DNA of 64,000 bases from an uncultured Faecalibacterium sp. (GCA_902463235.1 CABQER010000003.1:24070-88069); one strand, 5' to 3'; positions 26,239 to 36,968 are shown, counted from the stretch's first letter. The notes: a model not told the origin generated them from the letters alone. Made by a program: numbers and translations.

Positions 26239-27648
26239 ATGGGTTTGATCAAAGCAGGTATGGGTGCACTGGGCGGAACGCTTGCAGACCAGTGGAAGGA
26301 ATTTTTCTATTGCGATTCTCTGGACAAAGATGTGCTGATGGTCAAGGGTCAGAAGCGCACCTCCCGCCGCAGCTCCAACAACGGCGAGGATAACATTATC
26401 ACCAACGGCAGCGGCATCGCTGTGGCCGATGGTCAGTGTATGCTCATCGTGGAGCAGGGCCGGGTGGTGGAGGTGTGCGCCGAACCGGGCGAGTATACCT
26501 TCGATTCTTCCACTGAGCCCAGCGTGTTCACCGGCAACTTCGGCGACAGTCTGGCCGCTACCTTCCAGACCGTAGCCAAGCGCTTTACCTACGGCGGCAA
26601 CACCGGCAAGGATCAGCGGGTGTACTACATCAACACTAAGGAATTGGGCGAGATCCTGTACGGCACCGCCACCCCCATCCCCTTCCGTGTGGTAGTCAGC
26701 GAGGAGCGGGGCTACAAGCTCTCGGTCAATCTGCGCTGCAACGGCAGCTTTACCTATCGCATCTGCGACCCGCTGCTGTTCTACACCAATGTGTGTAGCA
26801 ACGTTTCCAACCAGTACGATGCCTCGGAGCTGGCTCCCCGCCTGAAGAGCGAGCTGATGAACGCTTTGCAGCCGGCACTGGCCACCCTTTCTGCCAACAA
26901 GGTGCAGTATTACGAGATCCCCGCCCACACGCTGGAGATCTCGGACGCCCTGAACGAGCAGCTGTCCAATGTCTGGCGCAAGAAGCGCGGCATTGAAGTG
27001 TTCTCCTTCAACATCAACTCTCTGTCCATCCCGGAGGAGCAGCAGAAGAAGATCACCGAATGGGAAGAGAACGCCATGACCACCGACCCCACCACCGCCG
27101 CAGCCCGTCTGGTGGGCGGCCAGATCGATGCCATGAAGACCGCCGCCGGGAACACCGCCGGTGCTATGACTGGCTTTATGGGCATGGGTATGGCTGCCGG
27201 TGCAGGTGGCATGGGAGGCATGAACGCCCAGAACCTGTTTGCCATGGGCCAGCAGCCCGCAGCACCTCAGCAGCAGACTTCTGCCGCCGACAGCTGGAAG
27301 TGCAGCTGCGGCGCTACCGTCACCGGTAAGTTCTGCCCGGAATGCGGCAGCAAAAAGCCGGAGCCGAAGCCCGCTGCCGACAGCTGGACTTGCAGCTGCG
27401 GCGCTACCGTTACCGGCAAATTCTGCCCGGAGTGCGGCAAGCCCCGCCCGGCGGCAGCAGAAGGCTGGACTTGCAGCTGCGGCGCAGTGAACAAGGGGAA
27501 GTTCTGCTCCGAGTGCGGCAAACCCAAGCCCGCCGGTACGCCCAAGTATAAGTGCGACAAGTGCGGCTGGGAACCGGCCGACCCCGCCCACCCGCCCAAG
27601 TTCTGCCCGGAGTGCGGCGACCCCTTTGACGACAACGACCGCAGCTAA
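26239..27648 (+). CDS. SPFH-domain protein with tandem zinc ribbons
   Basis: 469 residues. The first ~290 residues are a prohibitin/SPFH-like domain of the YdjI/'virion core' type: DQWKEFFYCDSLDKDVLMVKG, SGIAVADGQCMLIVEQGRVVEVC, GYKLSVNLRCNGSFTYRI, then a helical region. A Gly/Met-rich linker (FMGMGMAAGAGGMGGM) leads to four short zinc-binding units, three near-identical CSCGATVTGKFCPECG-type ribbons and a final CDKCGW...FCPECGD. Such proteins are thought to assemble on membranes or as scaffolds; the reaction, if any, is unknown. AGGAGGAAA precedes ATG 26239. Forms a cluster with the next two genes. Confidence 0.82.
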   Translation: MGLIKAGMGALGGTLADQWKEFFYCDSLDKDVLMVKGQKRTSRRSSNNGEDNIITNGSGIAVADGQCMLIVEQGRVVEVCAEPGEYTFDSSTEPSVFTGNFGDSLAATFQTVAKRFTYGGNTGKDQRVYYINTKELGEILYGTATPIPFRVVVSEERGYKLSVNLRCNGSFTYRICDPLLFYTNVCSNVSNQYDASELAPRLKSELMNALQPALATLSANKVQYYEIPAHTLEISDALNEQLSNVWRKKRGIEVFSFNINSLSIPEEQQKKITEWEENAMTTDPTTAAARLVGGQIDAMKTAAGNTAGAMTGFMGMGMAAGAGGMGGMNAQNLFAMGQQPAAPQQQTSAADSWKCSCGATVTGKFCPECGSKKPEPKPAADSWTCSCGATVTGKFCPECGKPRPAAAEGWTCSCGAVNKGKFCSECGKPKPAGTPKYKCDKCGWEPADPAHPPKFCPECGDPFDDNDRS

Positions 27649-27742
27649 GCCCGGCGCACAGCCCGCTGCACAATAACTGAACACACTGCGGGGCAGGGAA
27701 GAAGCCGAAGCCCCTGCTCCGCAGATTATAGGAGGAAACGCT

Positions 27743-28834
27743 ATGGCAGGAATGCTGGAATATAAATGCCCCTGCTGCGATGGTGCCATCCAGTTCGACA
27801 GCACCACCCAGAAGATGAAATGTCCCTACTGCGACACCGAGTTTGAGGTGGACGCACTGAAAGGCTACGATGAGGACCTGAAAGACCAAAAGCCCAGCGA
27901 GATGAACTGGGCCACCCCCGGCGGCGGCTGGGAAGAGGGCGAGACCGCCGGTCTGCATACTTACGTCTGTAAGAGCTGCGGCGGCGAGATCGTGGGCGAC
28001 GACACTATGGCTGCCTCCGCCTGCCCCTTCTGCGGCAACCCCATCGTTCTGACCGGACAGTTTGCCGGAGACCTGCGCCCCGACCTCATCATCCCCTTCA
28101 AGCTGGATAAAAAGGCCGCCAAGGCCAAATTGCAGGAGCACCTCAAGGGCAAGACCCTGCTGCCCAAGGTGTTCCGCAGCCAGAACCATATCGACGAGAT
28201 CAAGGGCGTGTATGTGCCTTTCTGGCTGTACGACAGCGACGCCGACGCCCAGCTGCGCTTTACCGCCACCCGCACCCGCTGCTGGTCGGATGACGACTAC
28301 GATTACACCGAGACCAGCTACTACTCCGTGCGCCGGGACGGCGTGCTGGGCTTTGACGCAGTTCCGGTGGACGGCTCCTCCAAGATGGAGGACGAACTGA
28401 TGGAATCCATCGAGCCGTTTACCATGAGCGATGCCGTGCCCTTCCAGACCGCGTATCTGGCAGGCTATGTGGCCGATAAGTACGATGTGGACGCCCAAAA
28501 GAGCATCGAGCGCGCCAACAAGCGTATCCGTCGGTCCACAGAGGACGCCTTTACCCAGACCGTTACCGGCTACGACTCGGTCAAGATGGAGAACAGCAGC
28601 ATCCAACTGCACGGCAGCAAGGCAAAATATGCCCTGTTCCCGGTGTGGGTGCTGAGCACCAGCTGGCGCGGCAACAACTACATTTTTGCCATGAATGGCC
28701 AGACGGGCAAGTTTGTGGGTGACCTGCCGGTAGATAAGGCCGCCGCCCGCAAGTGGACGCTGGGCCTTACCGCAGCCGTTGGTGCCGCATCCTATGCGGT
28801 GATGTGGCTGCTGTGGCTGGCCGGGATTCTGTAA
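27743..28834 (+). CDS. TFIIB-type zinc-ribbon membrane protein
   Basis: 363 residues, function unknown. Two zinc ribbons open the protein: YKCPCCDGAIQF...MKCPYCDTEF and YVCKSCGGEIVGD...ACPFCGNPI. A ~200-residue conserved domain follows (LIIPFKLDKKAAKAKLQEHLKGK, GVYVPFWLYD, YALFPVWVLSTSW), then one C-terminal membrane helix (LGLTAAVGAASYAVMWLLWLAG). Homologues are sometimes mislabelled as helicase PriA-like. GGAGG precedes ATG 27743. Lies between the SPFH and TPM genes, a recurrent trio in Firmicutes, suggesting a shared envelope role. Confidence 0.82.
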   Translation: MAGMLEYKCPCCDGAIQFDSTTQKMKCPYCDTEFEVDALKGYDEDLKDQKPSEMNWATPGGGWEEGETAGLHTYVCKSCGGEIVGDDTMAASACPFCGNPIVLTGQFAGDLRPDLIIPFKLDKKAAKAKLQEHLKGKTLLPKVFRSQNHIDEIKGVYVPFWLYDSDADAQLRFTATRTRCWSDDDYDYTETSYYSVRRDGVLGFDAVPVDGSSKMEDELMESIEPFTMSDAVPFQTAYLAGYVADKYDVDAQKSIERANKRIRRSTEDAFTQTVTGYDSVKMENSSIQLHGSKAKYALFPVWVLSTSWRGNNYIFAMNGQTGKFVGDLPVDKAAARKWTLGLTAAVGAASYAVMWLLWLAGIL

Positions 28835-28848
28835 AGGAGGGACGGAAG

Positions 28849-29694
28849 ATGAAAAACACTGCTACCCGACTGCGCTCCCTCTGTGCTGCGCTGGCCGCAC
28901 TGGTGCTTTTGCTGGCGCTGGCTGTACCGGCCTTTGCCGCAGACGGCTTTGCCGACCTGTATTACCGTATGAACGACAGCGCGGAAGTTCTGACCGAGGA
29001 CGAGGACAACGAGCTGGAAGCTTCGCTGGAGGAGCTGAGCGTCCGCCAGAGCTTTGATGTGGTCGTTGCCACCATCGACTCGCTGGAAGGCGAGGGTTAC
29101 ACCAGCATAGAAGAATACGCCGATGACCTGTACGATTACTGCCAGTTCGGCTACGGTGAAAACCGGGACGGCGTGCTGCTGGTGGTAAGCATCGGCGACC
29201 GCAAATGGCATATCTCCACCTGCGGCTACGGCATTACCGCCTTTACGGATGCCGGTATCCAGTACCTTGGCGAGCAGATGACCCCCGACATGGCAGACGG
29301 CGATTACGCCGCCGCCTTCCGCACCTTTATCCAGTGGACGGACACATACGTTACCGCCGCCCGCGAAGGCCACCCCTACGATGTAGACAATATGCCGCAT
29401 GAGCCCCTCTCTATTATGTATCTGGGTCTGGCACTGGTCATTGGTCTGGTGACGGCACTCATCGTGACCGGCGTGATGAAGAGCCAGCTCAAGAGCGTAG
29501 CACCGCAGCAGGATGCAACCAGCTATGTGCGGCAGGGCAGCATGAAGCTGACCAACCAGCGGGACCTGTATCTGTACCGTGACGTGCACCGCACCGAGCG
29601 GCCGAAGGCGTCCAGTTCCGACGATTCCGGCGGCAGCTCCACCCACACCTCCTCCAGCGGCACTACCCACGGCGGCGGAGGCGGTTCGTTCTGA
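28849..29694 (+). CDS. Secreted/membrane TPM-domain (YgcG-like) protein
   Basis: 281 residues. An N-terminal signal peptide (LRSLCAALAALVLLLALAVPAFAA) precedes a TPM domain, DSAEVLTEDEDNELEASLEELS...DVVVATIDSLEG...GENRDGVLLVVSIGDRKWHIST. A membrane helix follows at about 188-206 (SIMYLGLALVIGLVTALIVTG) and a cytoplasmic tail ends in Ser/Gly-rich repeats (GGGGGSF), as in YgcG proteins. TPM proteins have been tied to photosystem assembly or phosphatase-like activity; no reaction can be assigned here. GGAGG precedes ATG 28849, 14 nt after the previous gene. Confidence 0.88.
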   Translation: MKNTATRLRSLCAALAALVLLLALAVPAFAADGFADLYYRMNDSAEVLTEDEDNELEASLEELSVRQSFDVVVATIDSLEGEGYTSIEEYADDLYDYCQFGYGENRDGVLLVVSIGDRKWHISTCGYGITAFTDAGIQYLGEQMTPDMADGDYAAAFRTFIQWTDTYVTAAREGHPYDVDNMPHEPLSIMYLGLALVIGLVTALIVTGVMKSQLKSVAPQQDATSYVRQGSMKLTNQRDLYLYRDVHRTERPKASSSDDSGGSSTHTSSSGTTHGGGGGSF

Positions 29695-29721
29695 AAACAT
29701 TCCCTCGCAAGATAAAATCTC

Positions 29722-29784
29722 AAAAACCGATCCGCAGCAGCCGGACGCACCCGCGCCCCGGCAACCGCTGCGGATCGGTTTTTA
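29722..29784 (+). terminator. Long-stem terminator after the TPM gene
   Basis: AAAAACCGATCCGCAGC (29722-29738) pairs with GCTGCGGATCGGTTTTT (29767-29783) around a 28-nt loop; T-run included. Closes the SPFH/ribbon/TPM unit. Confidence 0.8.
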
Positions 29785-29880
29785 CTTTTCTGCCGCCCGA
29801 CACAAACGACTGATTTTTTCTGCGCCTTTGGGGCTATACTTCCAGTGCAGACGATTTTATATGCAGCAAGGAGCAGACAC

Positions 29881-32178
29881 ATGGGCATTTGGGAAAATCT
29901 GGGCATGGGCGGTTACCGGGGCTTTTCGCGCCCGGCGGCGCGGCTGTTGCAGCAGGCAGTGCAGCTGGCGGGAGATTTGGGCTGTGAGCAGGCGGATACC
30001 AGCCACCTTTTGCTGGCAATGCTGCGGCAGCAGGGCGCTGCGGCGCAGTTCCTTACCCGGAAAAACATCACCGAGCCGGAGGTGCGCCGCCAACTGGCGC
30101 AGCGCCGCAGCGCCCCGGCACAGCGGCTGGAGCGGCAGGCTATGGCACCGGACCTGCGCCGCACCATGGACTACGCGCTCATTGGGGCGCAGAACGCCCA
30201 CGTCAGCCGGGCAGAGCCGGAGCACCTGCTCTGCGCCATGCTGGAAGATGACGGCTGCGCCGCCGGGCTGCTGCTGGCGGAGATGGGGCTTTCACTCACC
30301 GAGGCGGTGCGGGAGTGCCGCCAGCTGAGCGGACAGTTTGTGCTGCCCGCCCAGCCCCGGGTGTCGGCAAGCATTCCCCGGGGCAGCCGCGCCAGCGATA
30401 AATACTGCCGCGATTTGACCCGCCGCGCCGCAGAAGGGGAGCTGGACCCGGTGTTCTGCCGGGAAGCGGAACTTGACCGCATGGTGGAGATCCTGTGCCG
30501 CCGCCAGAAAAACGACCCCTGTCTGATCGGCGAGCCGGGCGTGGGCAAAACGGCGCTGGCTGAGGGGCTGGCGCTGCGCATTGCCGCCGGGCAGGTGCCC
30601 AGAGCGCTGCAAGGGCGGCGGCTGCTGGCGCTGGACATGGCAAGCTTGGTGGCGGGCACCAAGTACCGGGGCGATTTTGAGGAGCGGCTGAAAAACCTGC
30701 TGGAAGAGCTGGTGCGGGACGGCACCGCCATCCTGTTTATCGATGAATTCCACACCATCGTGGGTGCCGGTGCCGCCGAGGGCGCTATCGACGCCGCCAG
30801 CATCCTGAAACCGGTGCTTGCCCGGGGCGAATTGCAGCTCATCGGCGCCACCACCAATCAGGAGTTCCGCACCCATATCCAGAAGGACGCCGCGCTGGAA
30901 CGCCGCTTTGGCCGGGTGCAGGTGGAGGAACCTACCCCCGCACAGGCGGTGGAGATCCTCAACGGTCTTGCGCCCCGCTACGAGCGCTACCATAACGTGC
31001 GCCTGCCGCCCCAGACCTTGCAGGCGGCGGTGGAGCTTTCGGTGCGGTATCTGCCCGGGCGCTGCCTGCCGGATAAGGCCATCGACCTTGTGGACGAAGC
31101 CTGTGCGGCGGCGCGCATCCTTGCCGAAAAGGAGCAGCGCACCCAGCCGGTGCTCAGCCCGGAGGACATCGCCCGGGTGGTGGCAGCCGCCAGCGGTGTG
31201 CCCGCCCAGCGGGTGGGCGAGCAGGAACGGGAGCGTCTGGACAAGCTGGAAAGCCGCCTGAACGCGGAAATCGTCGGCCAGCAGCGGGCGGTGGCGGCCG
31301 TGGCGGGAGCTATCCGGCGCAGCCGCACCGGCTTGGGCGAGCCGGGACGTCCCATCGGTGCCATGCTGTTTTTAGGGCCTACCGGTGTGGGCAAGACCGC
31401 ACTTGCCCGGGCGCTGGCGGTCAGCTGGTTCGGCAGCGAGAAAGCACTGCTCAAATTTGATATGTCGGAGTATCAGGAGCAGCACACCGCCGCCCGGCTG
31501 CTGGGTGCGCCGCCGGGCTACCTTGGCCATGACGAGGGCGGTCAGCTGACCGAAGCCGTGCGCCGCCGCCCGTACAGTGTGGTACTGTTTGATGAGATCG
31601 AAAAGGCACACCCGGATATCCAGAATATTCTGTTGCAAATTTTGGAGGACGGTCAGCTGACCGATGCCATGGGACGCAAGGCGGATTTCCGCAACACCAT
31701 CGTGCTGCTCACCTCCAACTTGGGCGCACGGTTTTTGGCGGGGCAGAACGCGCCGCTGGGCTTTGCCGCCGGGGCAGAAGCCGTGTTTGAAAAGCAGTCC
31801 GCACAGGCTGTGGAGGAAGCCAAAAAGTGGTTCCGACCGGAGCTGCTGGGGCGGCTGGACGAAGTGATCGTGTTCCGCCCATTGGCAGAGGAAAACCTTT
31901 GCGCCATTGCAGAAAAAATGCTCTGCCAGCTGGAGCAGCGCGCCGCCCGCAGCGGCTACCGCCTGCGCCACACCCCGCAGGTGGGTGCAGCACTGGCTGC
32001 TCGGGCGCAATCGGCCTACGGTGCGCGGGAACTGCGCCGTCAGGTGGACAGGGCAGTGGAGCAGGCGCTTGCAAACCGTATTGCCGCCGGAACTGCCTGC
32101 GTAGGGCAGCACTGGACAGCAGACTGCGCCGCCGATGGCAGCATCGTTTTGCGGGAGGATGAGACCATAACCTTATAA
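29881..32178 (+). CDS. Clp ATPase (ClpC/ClpA class) lacking the middle domain
   Basis: 765 residues. N-domain (SRPAARLLQQAVQLAGDLG...TSHLLLAMLRQ; two repeats), AAA-1 with Walker A GEPGVGKT (about 217) and sensor ATTNQEF, AAA-2 with Walker A GPTGVGKT (about 500), Walker B VVLFDEIEKAHPD and APLGF, an LGF-type loop used to dock on ClpP. Between AAA-1 and AAA-2 the sequence runs AEKEQRTQPVLSPEDIARVV with no coiled-coil middle domain, so the layout is ClpA-like although the host lineage normally has ClpC. McsB/MecA-type control through that domain would be absent. ATG 29881 follows AAGGAG. Monocistronic by spacing. Confidence 0.88.
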   Translation: MGIWENLGMGGYRGFSRPAARLLQQAVQLAGDLGCEQADTSHLLLAMLRQQGAAAQFLTRKNITEPEVRRQLAQRRSAPAQRLERQAMAPDLRRTMDYALIGAQNAHVSRAEPEHLLCAMLEDDGCAAGLLLAEMGLSLTEAVRECRQLSGQFVLPAQPRVSASIPRGSRASDKYCRDLTRRAAEGELDPVFCREAELDRMVEILCRRQKNDPCLIGEPGVGKTALAEGLALRIAAGQVPRALQGRRLLALDMASLVAGTKYRGDFEERLKNLLEELVRDGTAILFIDEFHTIVGAGAAEGAIDAASILKPVLARGELQLIGATTNQEFRTHIQKDAALERRFGRVQVEEPTPAQAVEILNGLAPRYERYHNVRLPPQTLQAAVELSVRYLPGRCLPDKAIDLVDEACAAARILAEKEQRTQPVLSPEDIARVVAAASGVPAQRVGEQERERLDKLESRLNAEIVGQQRAVAAVAGAIRRSRTGLGEPGRPIGAMLFLGPTGVGKTALARALAVSWFGSEKALLKFDMSEYQEQHTAARLLGAPPGYLGHDEGGQLTEAVRRRPYSVVLFDEIEKAHPDIQNILLQILEDGQLTDAMGRKADFRNTIVLLTSNLGARFLAGQNAPLGFAAGAEAVFEKQSAQAVEEAKKWFRPELLGRLDEVIVFRPLAEENLCAIAEKMLCQLEQRAARSGYRLRHTPQVGAALAARAQSAYGARELRRQVDRAVEQALANRIAAGTACVGQHWTADCAADGSIVLREDETITL

Positions 32179-32203
32179 GGAAATAGCAAAATAGCGTTTT
32201 TGC

Positions 32204-32232
32204 TTGCAACCGGCGCGGTTTTCGACTATTAT
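32204..32232 (+). promoter_or_regulatory. Promoter of the lipid-kinase gene
   Basis: TTGCAA at 32204-32209, 17-nt spacer, TATTAT at 32227-32232. Confidence 0.6.
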
Positions 32233-32265
32233 AGAGGAAATAGAGTTACAACAGGGAGGATCCCG

Positions 32266-33249
32266 ATGCACACGCTGTTTCTTCTCAACCCCGCAGCCGG
32301 AAAGGCCGACTGTACCTGCACCCTGCCGCAGCGGATCGCGGCGGCGGCTGCCGGTGCCGGGCTTGCCCCGGAGGATTACACCATCCGCGTCACCACCCAC
32401 GCAGGCCACGCCCGGGAGCTGTCCCGCGCTGCCGCCGCTGCTGCCCAGAAGGCGGGGGTGGAGCTGCGCATTTTTACCGCCGGCGGTGATGGCACCTTCA
32501 ACGAGGCGCTCACAGGTGCCCACGGCTTTGATAAGACCGCCGTGGGCTGCCTGCCCTATGGCAGCGGCAACGACTTTCTGCGCACCTACGGTACAAAAGA
32601 GGAGTTTCTGGATCTGGACGCCCAGCTGGCCGGTGGGGTAGTGCCCATCGACCTGATGCGCACCAGTCTGGGGCTTTCTGCCACCATCTGTGCCGCCGGT
32701 CTGGACGCACAGGTGGCCTACGGCATCCCCAAGTTCCGGCGCATTCCGCTGTGCGGCGGCGAGGCAGCCTATGCGCTGTCCATCGTCCAGCAGCTGTGCG
32801 GGCATATCGGCCGCAGGGTGGAGTACGTCATTGACGGCGAGGTGCTGACCGTGGACTGCCTGATGTGCGCAGTGTGCAACGGCCGCGCCTACGGCGGCGG
32901 CTTTATGGCTGGGCCGGAGGCACAACCGGATGACGGCTGGCTGGATGTGTTCATCGTGCGCAAGGTCAGCCGCCGGGTCATTGCAAAGCTGCTGATGCTG
33001 TACAAAAACGGCCAGCACTTTCAAAACGGTCAGCTCACCGAGGCCGCAAAGCCCTACTTTATCTACCGCCGCGCAAAATCGGTCAGTCTGCGGGCAGCAG
33101 ATGGCCGTGGGCCCATCATTGCCACTGTGGACGGCGAGTGCGCCCCCTGCAAGCAGGTGTCGGTGCAGGTGCAGCCGCTGGCGGGCCGCGTGCTGCTGCC
33201 GCAGCCCGCTTACCAGCGCTTTACCGCCCAAAAAGCGGCTGTGAAGTGA
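32266..33249 (+). CDS. Diacylglycerol kinase-like lipid kinase (YegS/DgkB family)
   Basis: 327 residues. The catalytic-domain signature is complete: LLNPAAGKA, AGGDGTFNEALTG (GGDGT at about 72-76) and GCLPYGSGNDFLRTYG; the C-terminal beta domain includes NGRAYGGGFMAGPEAQPDDGWLDVFIV. This soluble family phosphorylates diacylglycerol or related lipids in Gram-positives, recycling DAG released by lipoteichoic acid synthesis; substrate here is not determined. ATG 32266 follows GGGAGG. Own promoter and terminator flank it. Confidence 0.9.
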   Translation: MHTLFLLNPAAGKADCTCTLPQRIAAAAAGAGLAPEDYTIRVTTHAGHARELSRAAAAAAQKAGVELRIFTAGGDGTFNEALTGAHGFDKTAVGCLPYGSGNDFLRTYGTKEEFLDLDAQLAGGVVPIDLMRTSLGLSATICAAGLDAQVAYGIPKFRRIPLCGGEAAYALSIVQQLCGHIGRRVEYVIDGEVLTVDCLMCAVCNGRAYGGGFMAGPEAQPDDGWLDVFIVRKVSRRVIAKLLMLYKNGQHFQNGQLTEAAKPYFIYRRAKSVSLRAADGRGPIIATVDGECAPCKQVSVQVQPLAGRVLLPQPAYQRFTAQKAAVK

Positions 33250-33271
33250 GTAATAAACCATCAGACCCAAA

Positions 33272-33314
33272 CAAGGCCGCTGCACAGAACAATGCGCAGC
33301 GGCCTTGCATTTTG
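33272..33314 (+). terminator. Bidirectional terminator between convergent genes
   Basis: CAAGGCCGCTG (33272-33282) and CAGCGGCCTTG (33297-33307) followed by CATTTTGTTT; lies between the kinase gene and the convergent acyltransferase gene. Confidence 0.75.
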
Positions 33315-33318
33315 TTTG

Positions 33319-34401
33319 CTAGGTGGCAGCTTTGGCGTGGCGCTGCCGCACCCGGCATTCCAGCGCCTTGTAAAAGCTGCTCAGGCAGAGCGTGAGCAAA
33401 AGTACGGTCAGGGTCCAGACCACGGGATGTACCGTAAGGTTAAACTTGTCCGCGAACCACTCCATATACCGGATCAGCACCTGATGGATCAGAAAACCGT
33501 AAGGAGACAGCCCCGCCAGCCACAAAAACGGCTTTGCGGAAAACAGCCGGGAAATGAACCCCTTGCCCACGGCAAGCAGCCAGACCAGCAGCACCGCAGA
33601 GGGGATAAACAGCACATTGTACCGGAAGGCCGCTGCACCCAGAACCCCCACCTGTCTGGCGGCGATAAACAGGCAGCCGCCCGCAAGCAGCACAGCGGCA
33701 AGTTCCAGCAGGGAGAAAACACCGCGCGGCAGGGTGCTTACCTGTTTGCGGCTGTGGTAAAGACAGCCCATGCAGCAGCTGATGGTAAAATTTCCCGCCC
33801 GGAAAAGCGGGCACAGATAGGTCAGGTAAAAGACTGTCGTTTCATTGAACCCGGCCTTCCAGAAAACAAAGGACGCAAGGCACTGTGCGCAGAAAATCAC
33901 CGCGGCTATGCAGCGCAGCCTGCGGGCATCTGCTTTTTTCAGCACGGCGAGTAGCGGGGGGAAGATGGCATACAGAAAAGCCTGTAACGAAAGATACCAC
34001 GCCACCCCGTTCAGGCAGAACCAGAAACGGTTGGAAGGAACCCATGTCTGCAGCAGGAAAATGCTTACCAAAAGCTGCGCTGCACAGGATAGCGCTCCAC
34101 GGACAGAGGGCTGCGCCAGAAGCCCCTTCAGCACAAATAACAGCGCGGCAGTCATCATAATAAGGTGCAGCAGGTACAGCTTGCGTATTTTTTGCAGGGA
34201 AAAGGCGATGGCAGACCGCACCCCCGGTGCTGTGGGAGGACGGTCGTAATGGTTGCAGGTCATCAGGAACCCGGACAGCGCCACGAACACCGTGATCGCC
34301 CACGGGCTCAGCCACGGCAGCCCGCAATGGGAGAGGACGATGCACAAAAATGCGACTGCCCGCAGTCCCTGTAAAGATGAGATCAGCTTTTTGTCTGTCA
34401 A
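33319..34401 (-). CDS. Acyltransferase 3 family membrane protein
   Basis: 360 residues, about ten membrane helices. Opens SSLQGLRAVAFLCIVLSHCG, the AT3 motif with the catalytic His, then ITVFVALSGFLM, and closes with the YGFLIHQVLIRYMEWF segment typical of OafA-like proteins. Members O-acetylate surface polysaccharides or peptidoglycan. I start at TTG 34401: GGAGG lies 5 nt upstream, while an upstream in-frame ATG (34452) has no ribosome site. Convergent with the lipid kinase and divergent from groESL. Acceptor substrate unknown; a link with the galactofuranose pathway is only possible. Confidence 0.82.
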   Translation of the reverse strand: MTDKKLISSLQGLRAVAFLCIVLSHCGLPWLSPWAITVFVALSGFLMTCNHYDRPPTAPGVRSAIAFSLQKIRKLYLLHLIMMTAALLFVLKGLLAQPSVRGALSCAAQLLVSIFLLQTWVPSNRFWFCLNGVAWYLSLQAFLYAIFPPLLAVLKKADARRLRCIAAVIFCAQCLASFVFWKAGFNETTVFYLTYLCPLFRAGNFTISCCMGCLYHSRKQVSTLPRGVFSLLELAAVLLAGGCLFIAARQVGVLGAAAFRYNVLFIPSAVLLVWLLAVGKGFISRLFSAKPFLWLAGLSPYGFLIHQVLIRYMEWFADKFNLTVHPVVWTLTVLLLTLCLSSFYKALECRVRQRHAKAAT

Positions 34402-34564
34402 AGTATCCTCCGTTCTGCCGCAAAGCGCGGCAGCTGTGTTTTTGCAATGCATTATAAGTATAAAAAAGGTGGCGCGTCCTGTCAAGAACACGCCGCTTTT
34501 TTGCGTGGCAGGGTGCGATTTTTGAGCGTCATAAATTCTTAACAAAGAAAAATTGCAAAACCCC

Positions 34565-34593
34565 TTGATTTTTCAGGGCAAGATGAGTACAAT
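34565..34593 (+). promoter_or_regulatory. groESL promoter
   Basis: TTGATT at 34565-34570, 17-nt spacer, TACAAT at 34588-34593, directly upstream of the CIRCE operator. The rest of the 34,402-34,705 gap is leader and acyltransferase upstream sequence; no other gene is seen. Confidence 0.8.
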
Positions 34594-34597
34594 ACAC

Positions 34598-34624
34598 TTA
34601 GCACTCAGAGAAAAGGAGTGCTAA
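34598..34624 (+). promoter_or_regulatory. CIRCE operator (HrcA site)
   Basis: TTAGCACTC, 9-nt spacer, GAGTGCTAA: perfect match to the CIRCE inverted repeat, placed over the groESL transcription start. HrcA repression relieved on heat or misfolding stress is the established mode of control. Confidence 0.97.
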
Positions 34625-34705
34625 ACCACTGCGGAGCATACACGAAGCCCCCGCAGGACGCAACAAAGTTTCAAATAAATTCAATATAATTGGAGGGCAA
34701 GAATT

Positions 34706-34993
34706 ATGAAGATCATTCCTCTTGCAGACCGTGTTGTCATTAAGACTGTTGAAGTCGAGGAGACCACCAAGGGTGGCCTGATCCTGACCGGCAGCGCAAA
34801 AGAGAAGCCGCAGGTGGCACAGGTCATCGCAGTTGGCCCCGGCGGTGTCGTGGACGGCAAGGAAGTCAAGATGACCGTCAAGGTCGGCGACAAGGTCCTC
34901 ACCAGCAAGTACTCCGGCACCGAGGTCAAGGTGGACGGCGAAGAGTGCACCATCGTGCGCCAGAGCGACATTCTGGCTGTTGTGGAAGACTGA
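34706..34993 (+). CDS. groES: Co-chaperonin GroES
   Basis: 95 residues. MKIIPLADRVVIKTVEVEETTKGGLIL is the canonical start; the mobile loop includes TTKGGLILTGSAKEKPQ, and GEECTIVRQSDILAVV the canonical end. Forms the heptameric lid of GroEL. TGGAGG precedes the ATG. First gene of the HrcA-regulated operon; groEL follows after 51 nt. Confidence 0.98.
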   Translation: MKIIPLADRVVIKTVEVEETTKGGLILTGSAKEKPQVAQVIAVGPGGVVDGKEVKMTVKVGDKVLTSKYSGTEVKVDGEECTIVRQSDILAVVED

Positions 34994-35017
34994 AACTGAT
35001 TTTTCCTTTTCAATTGA

Positions 35018-36679
<1,662 letters not shown>

Positions 36680-36733
36680 TAGCTGCCAAAAAACCGCATG
36701 AATCCTTGATTTTTGGAGTGCGCAAGAGCGGAT

Positions 36734-36761
36734 TTACGCCAAACTTACGCCACTTACGCCA
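36734..36761 (+). repeat. Left arm-type integrase sites
   Basis: Three close copies of TTACGCC(A) at 36734-36740, 36744-36752 (CTTACGCCA) and 36753-36761 (CTTACGCCA). The same word recurs inside the right end. Confidence 0.8.
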
Positions 36762-36787
36762 AAAATCAAAGCGCACTATAGGGTAAC

Positions 36788-36826
36788 AAAATCGGCACTC
36801 GCTGAAAAGCGGGTGCCGATTTTTTG
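36788..36826 (+). terminator. Terminator just inside the left end of the element
   Basis: AAAATCGGCAC...GTGCCGATTTT stem with an inner CGCT-GAAA-AGCG hairpin and a T-run; probably replaces the lost groEL terminator. Confidence 0.8.
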
Positions 36827-36900
36827 CGTCTAGGGGATTTGAAGACTCATGAAACACACTGATGGATTCTGCGAGCGGCAGACTGTCAGCGGCTTTATTG

Positions 36901-36929
36901 TTGACGAAAAACAAAGGTAGGGATACAAT
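36901..36929 (+). promoter_or_regulatory. Promoter for the left cargo genes
   Basis: TTGACG at 36901-36906, 17-nt spacer, TACAAT at 36924-36929; 39 nt before the small zinc-protein gene. Confidence 0.6.
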
Positions 36930-36968
36930 AATAAAAAAGAATGTAAAACCGGAAGGGAGCGTGCCGCC

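Noticed and set aside
34402..34545. Upstream extension of the acyltransferase to ATG 34452 or beyond
   Set aside because: No ribosome site, and GGAGG with correct spacing precedes TTG 34401.
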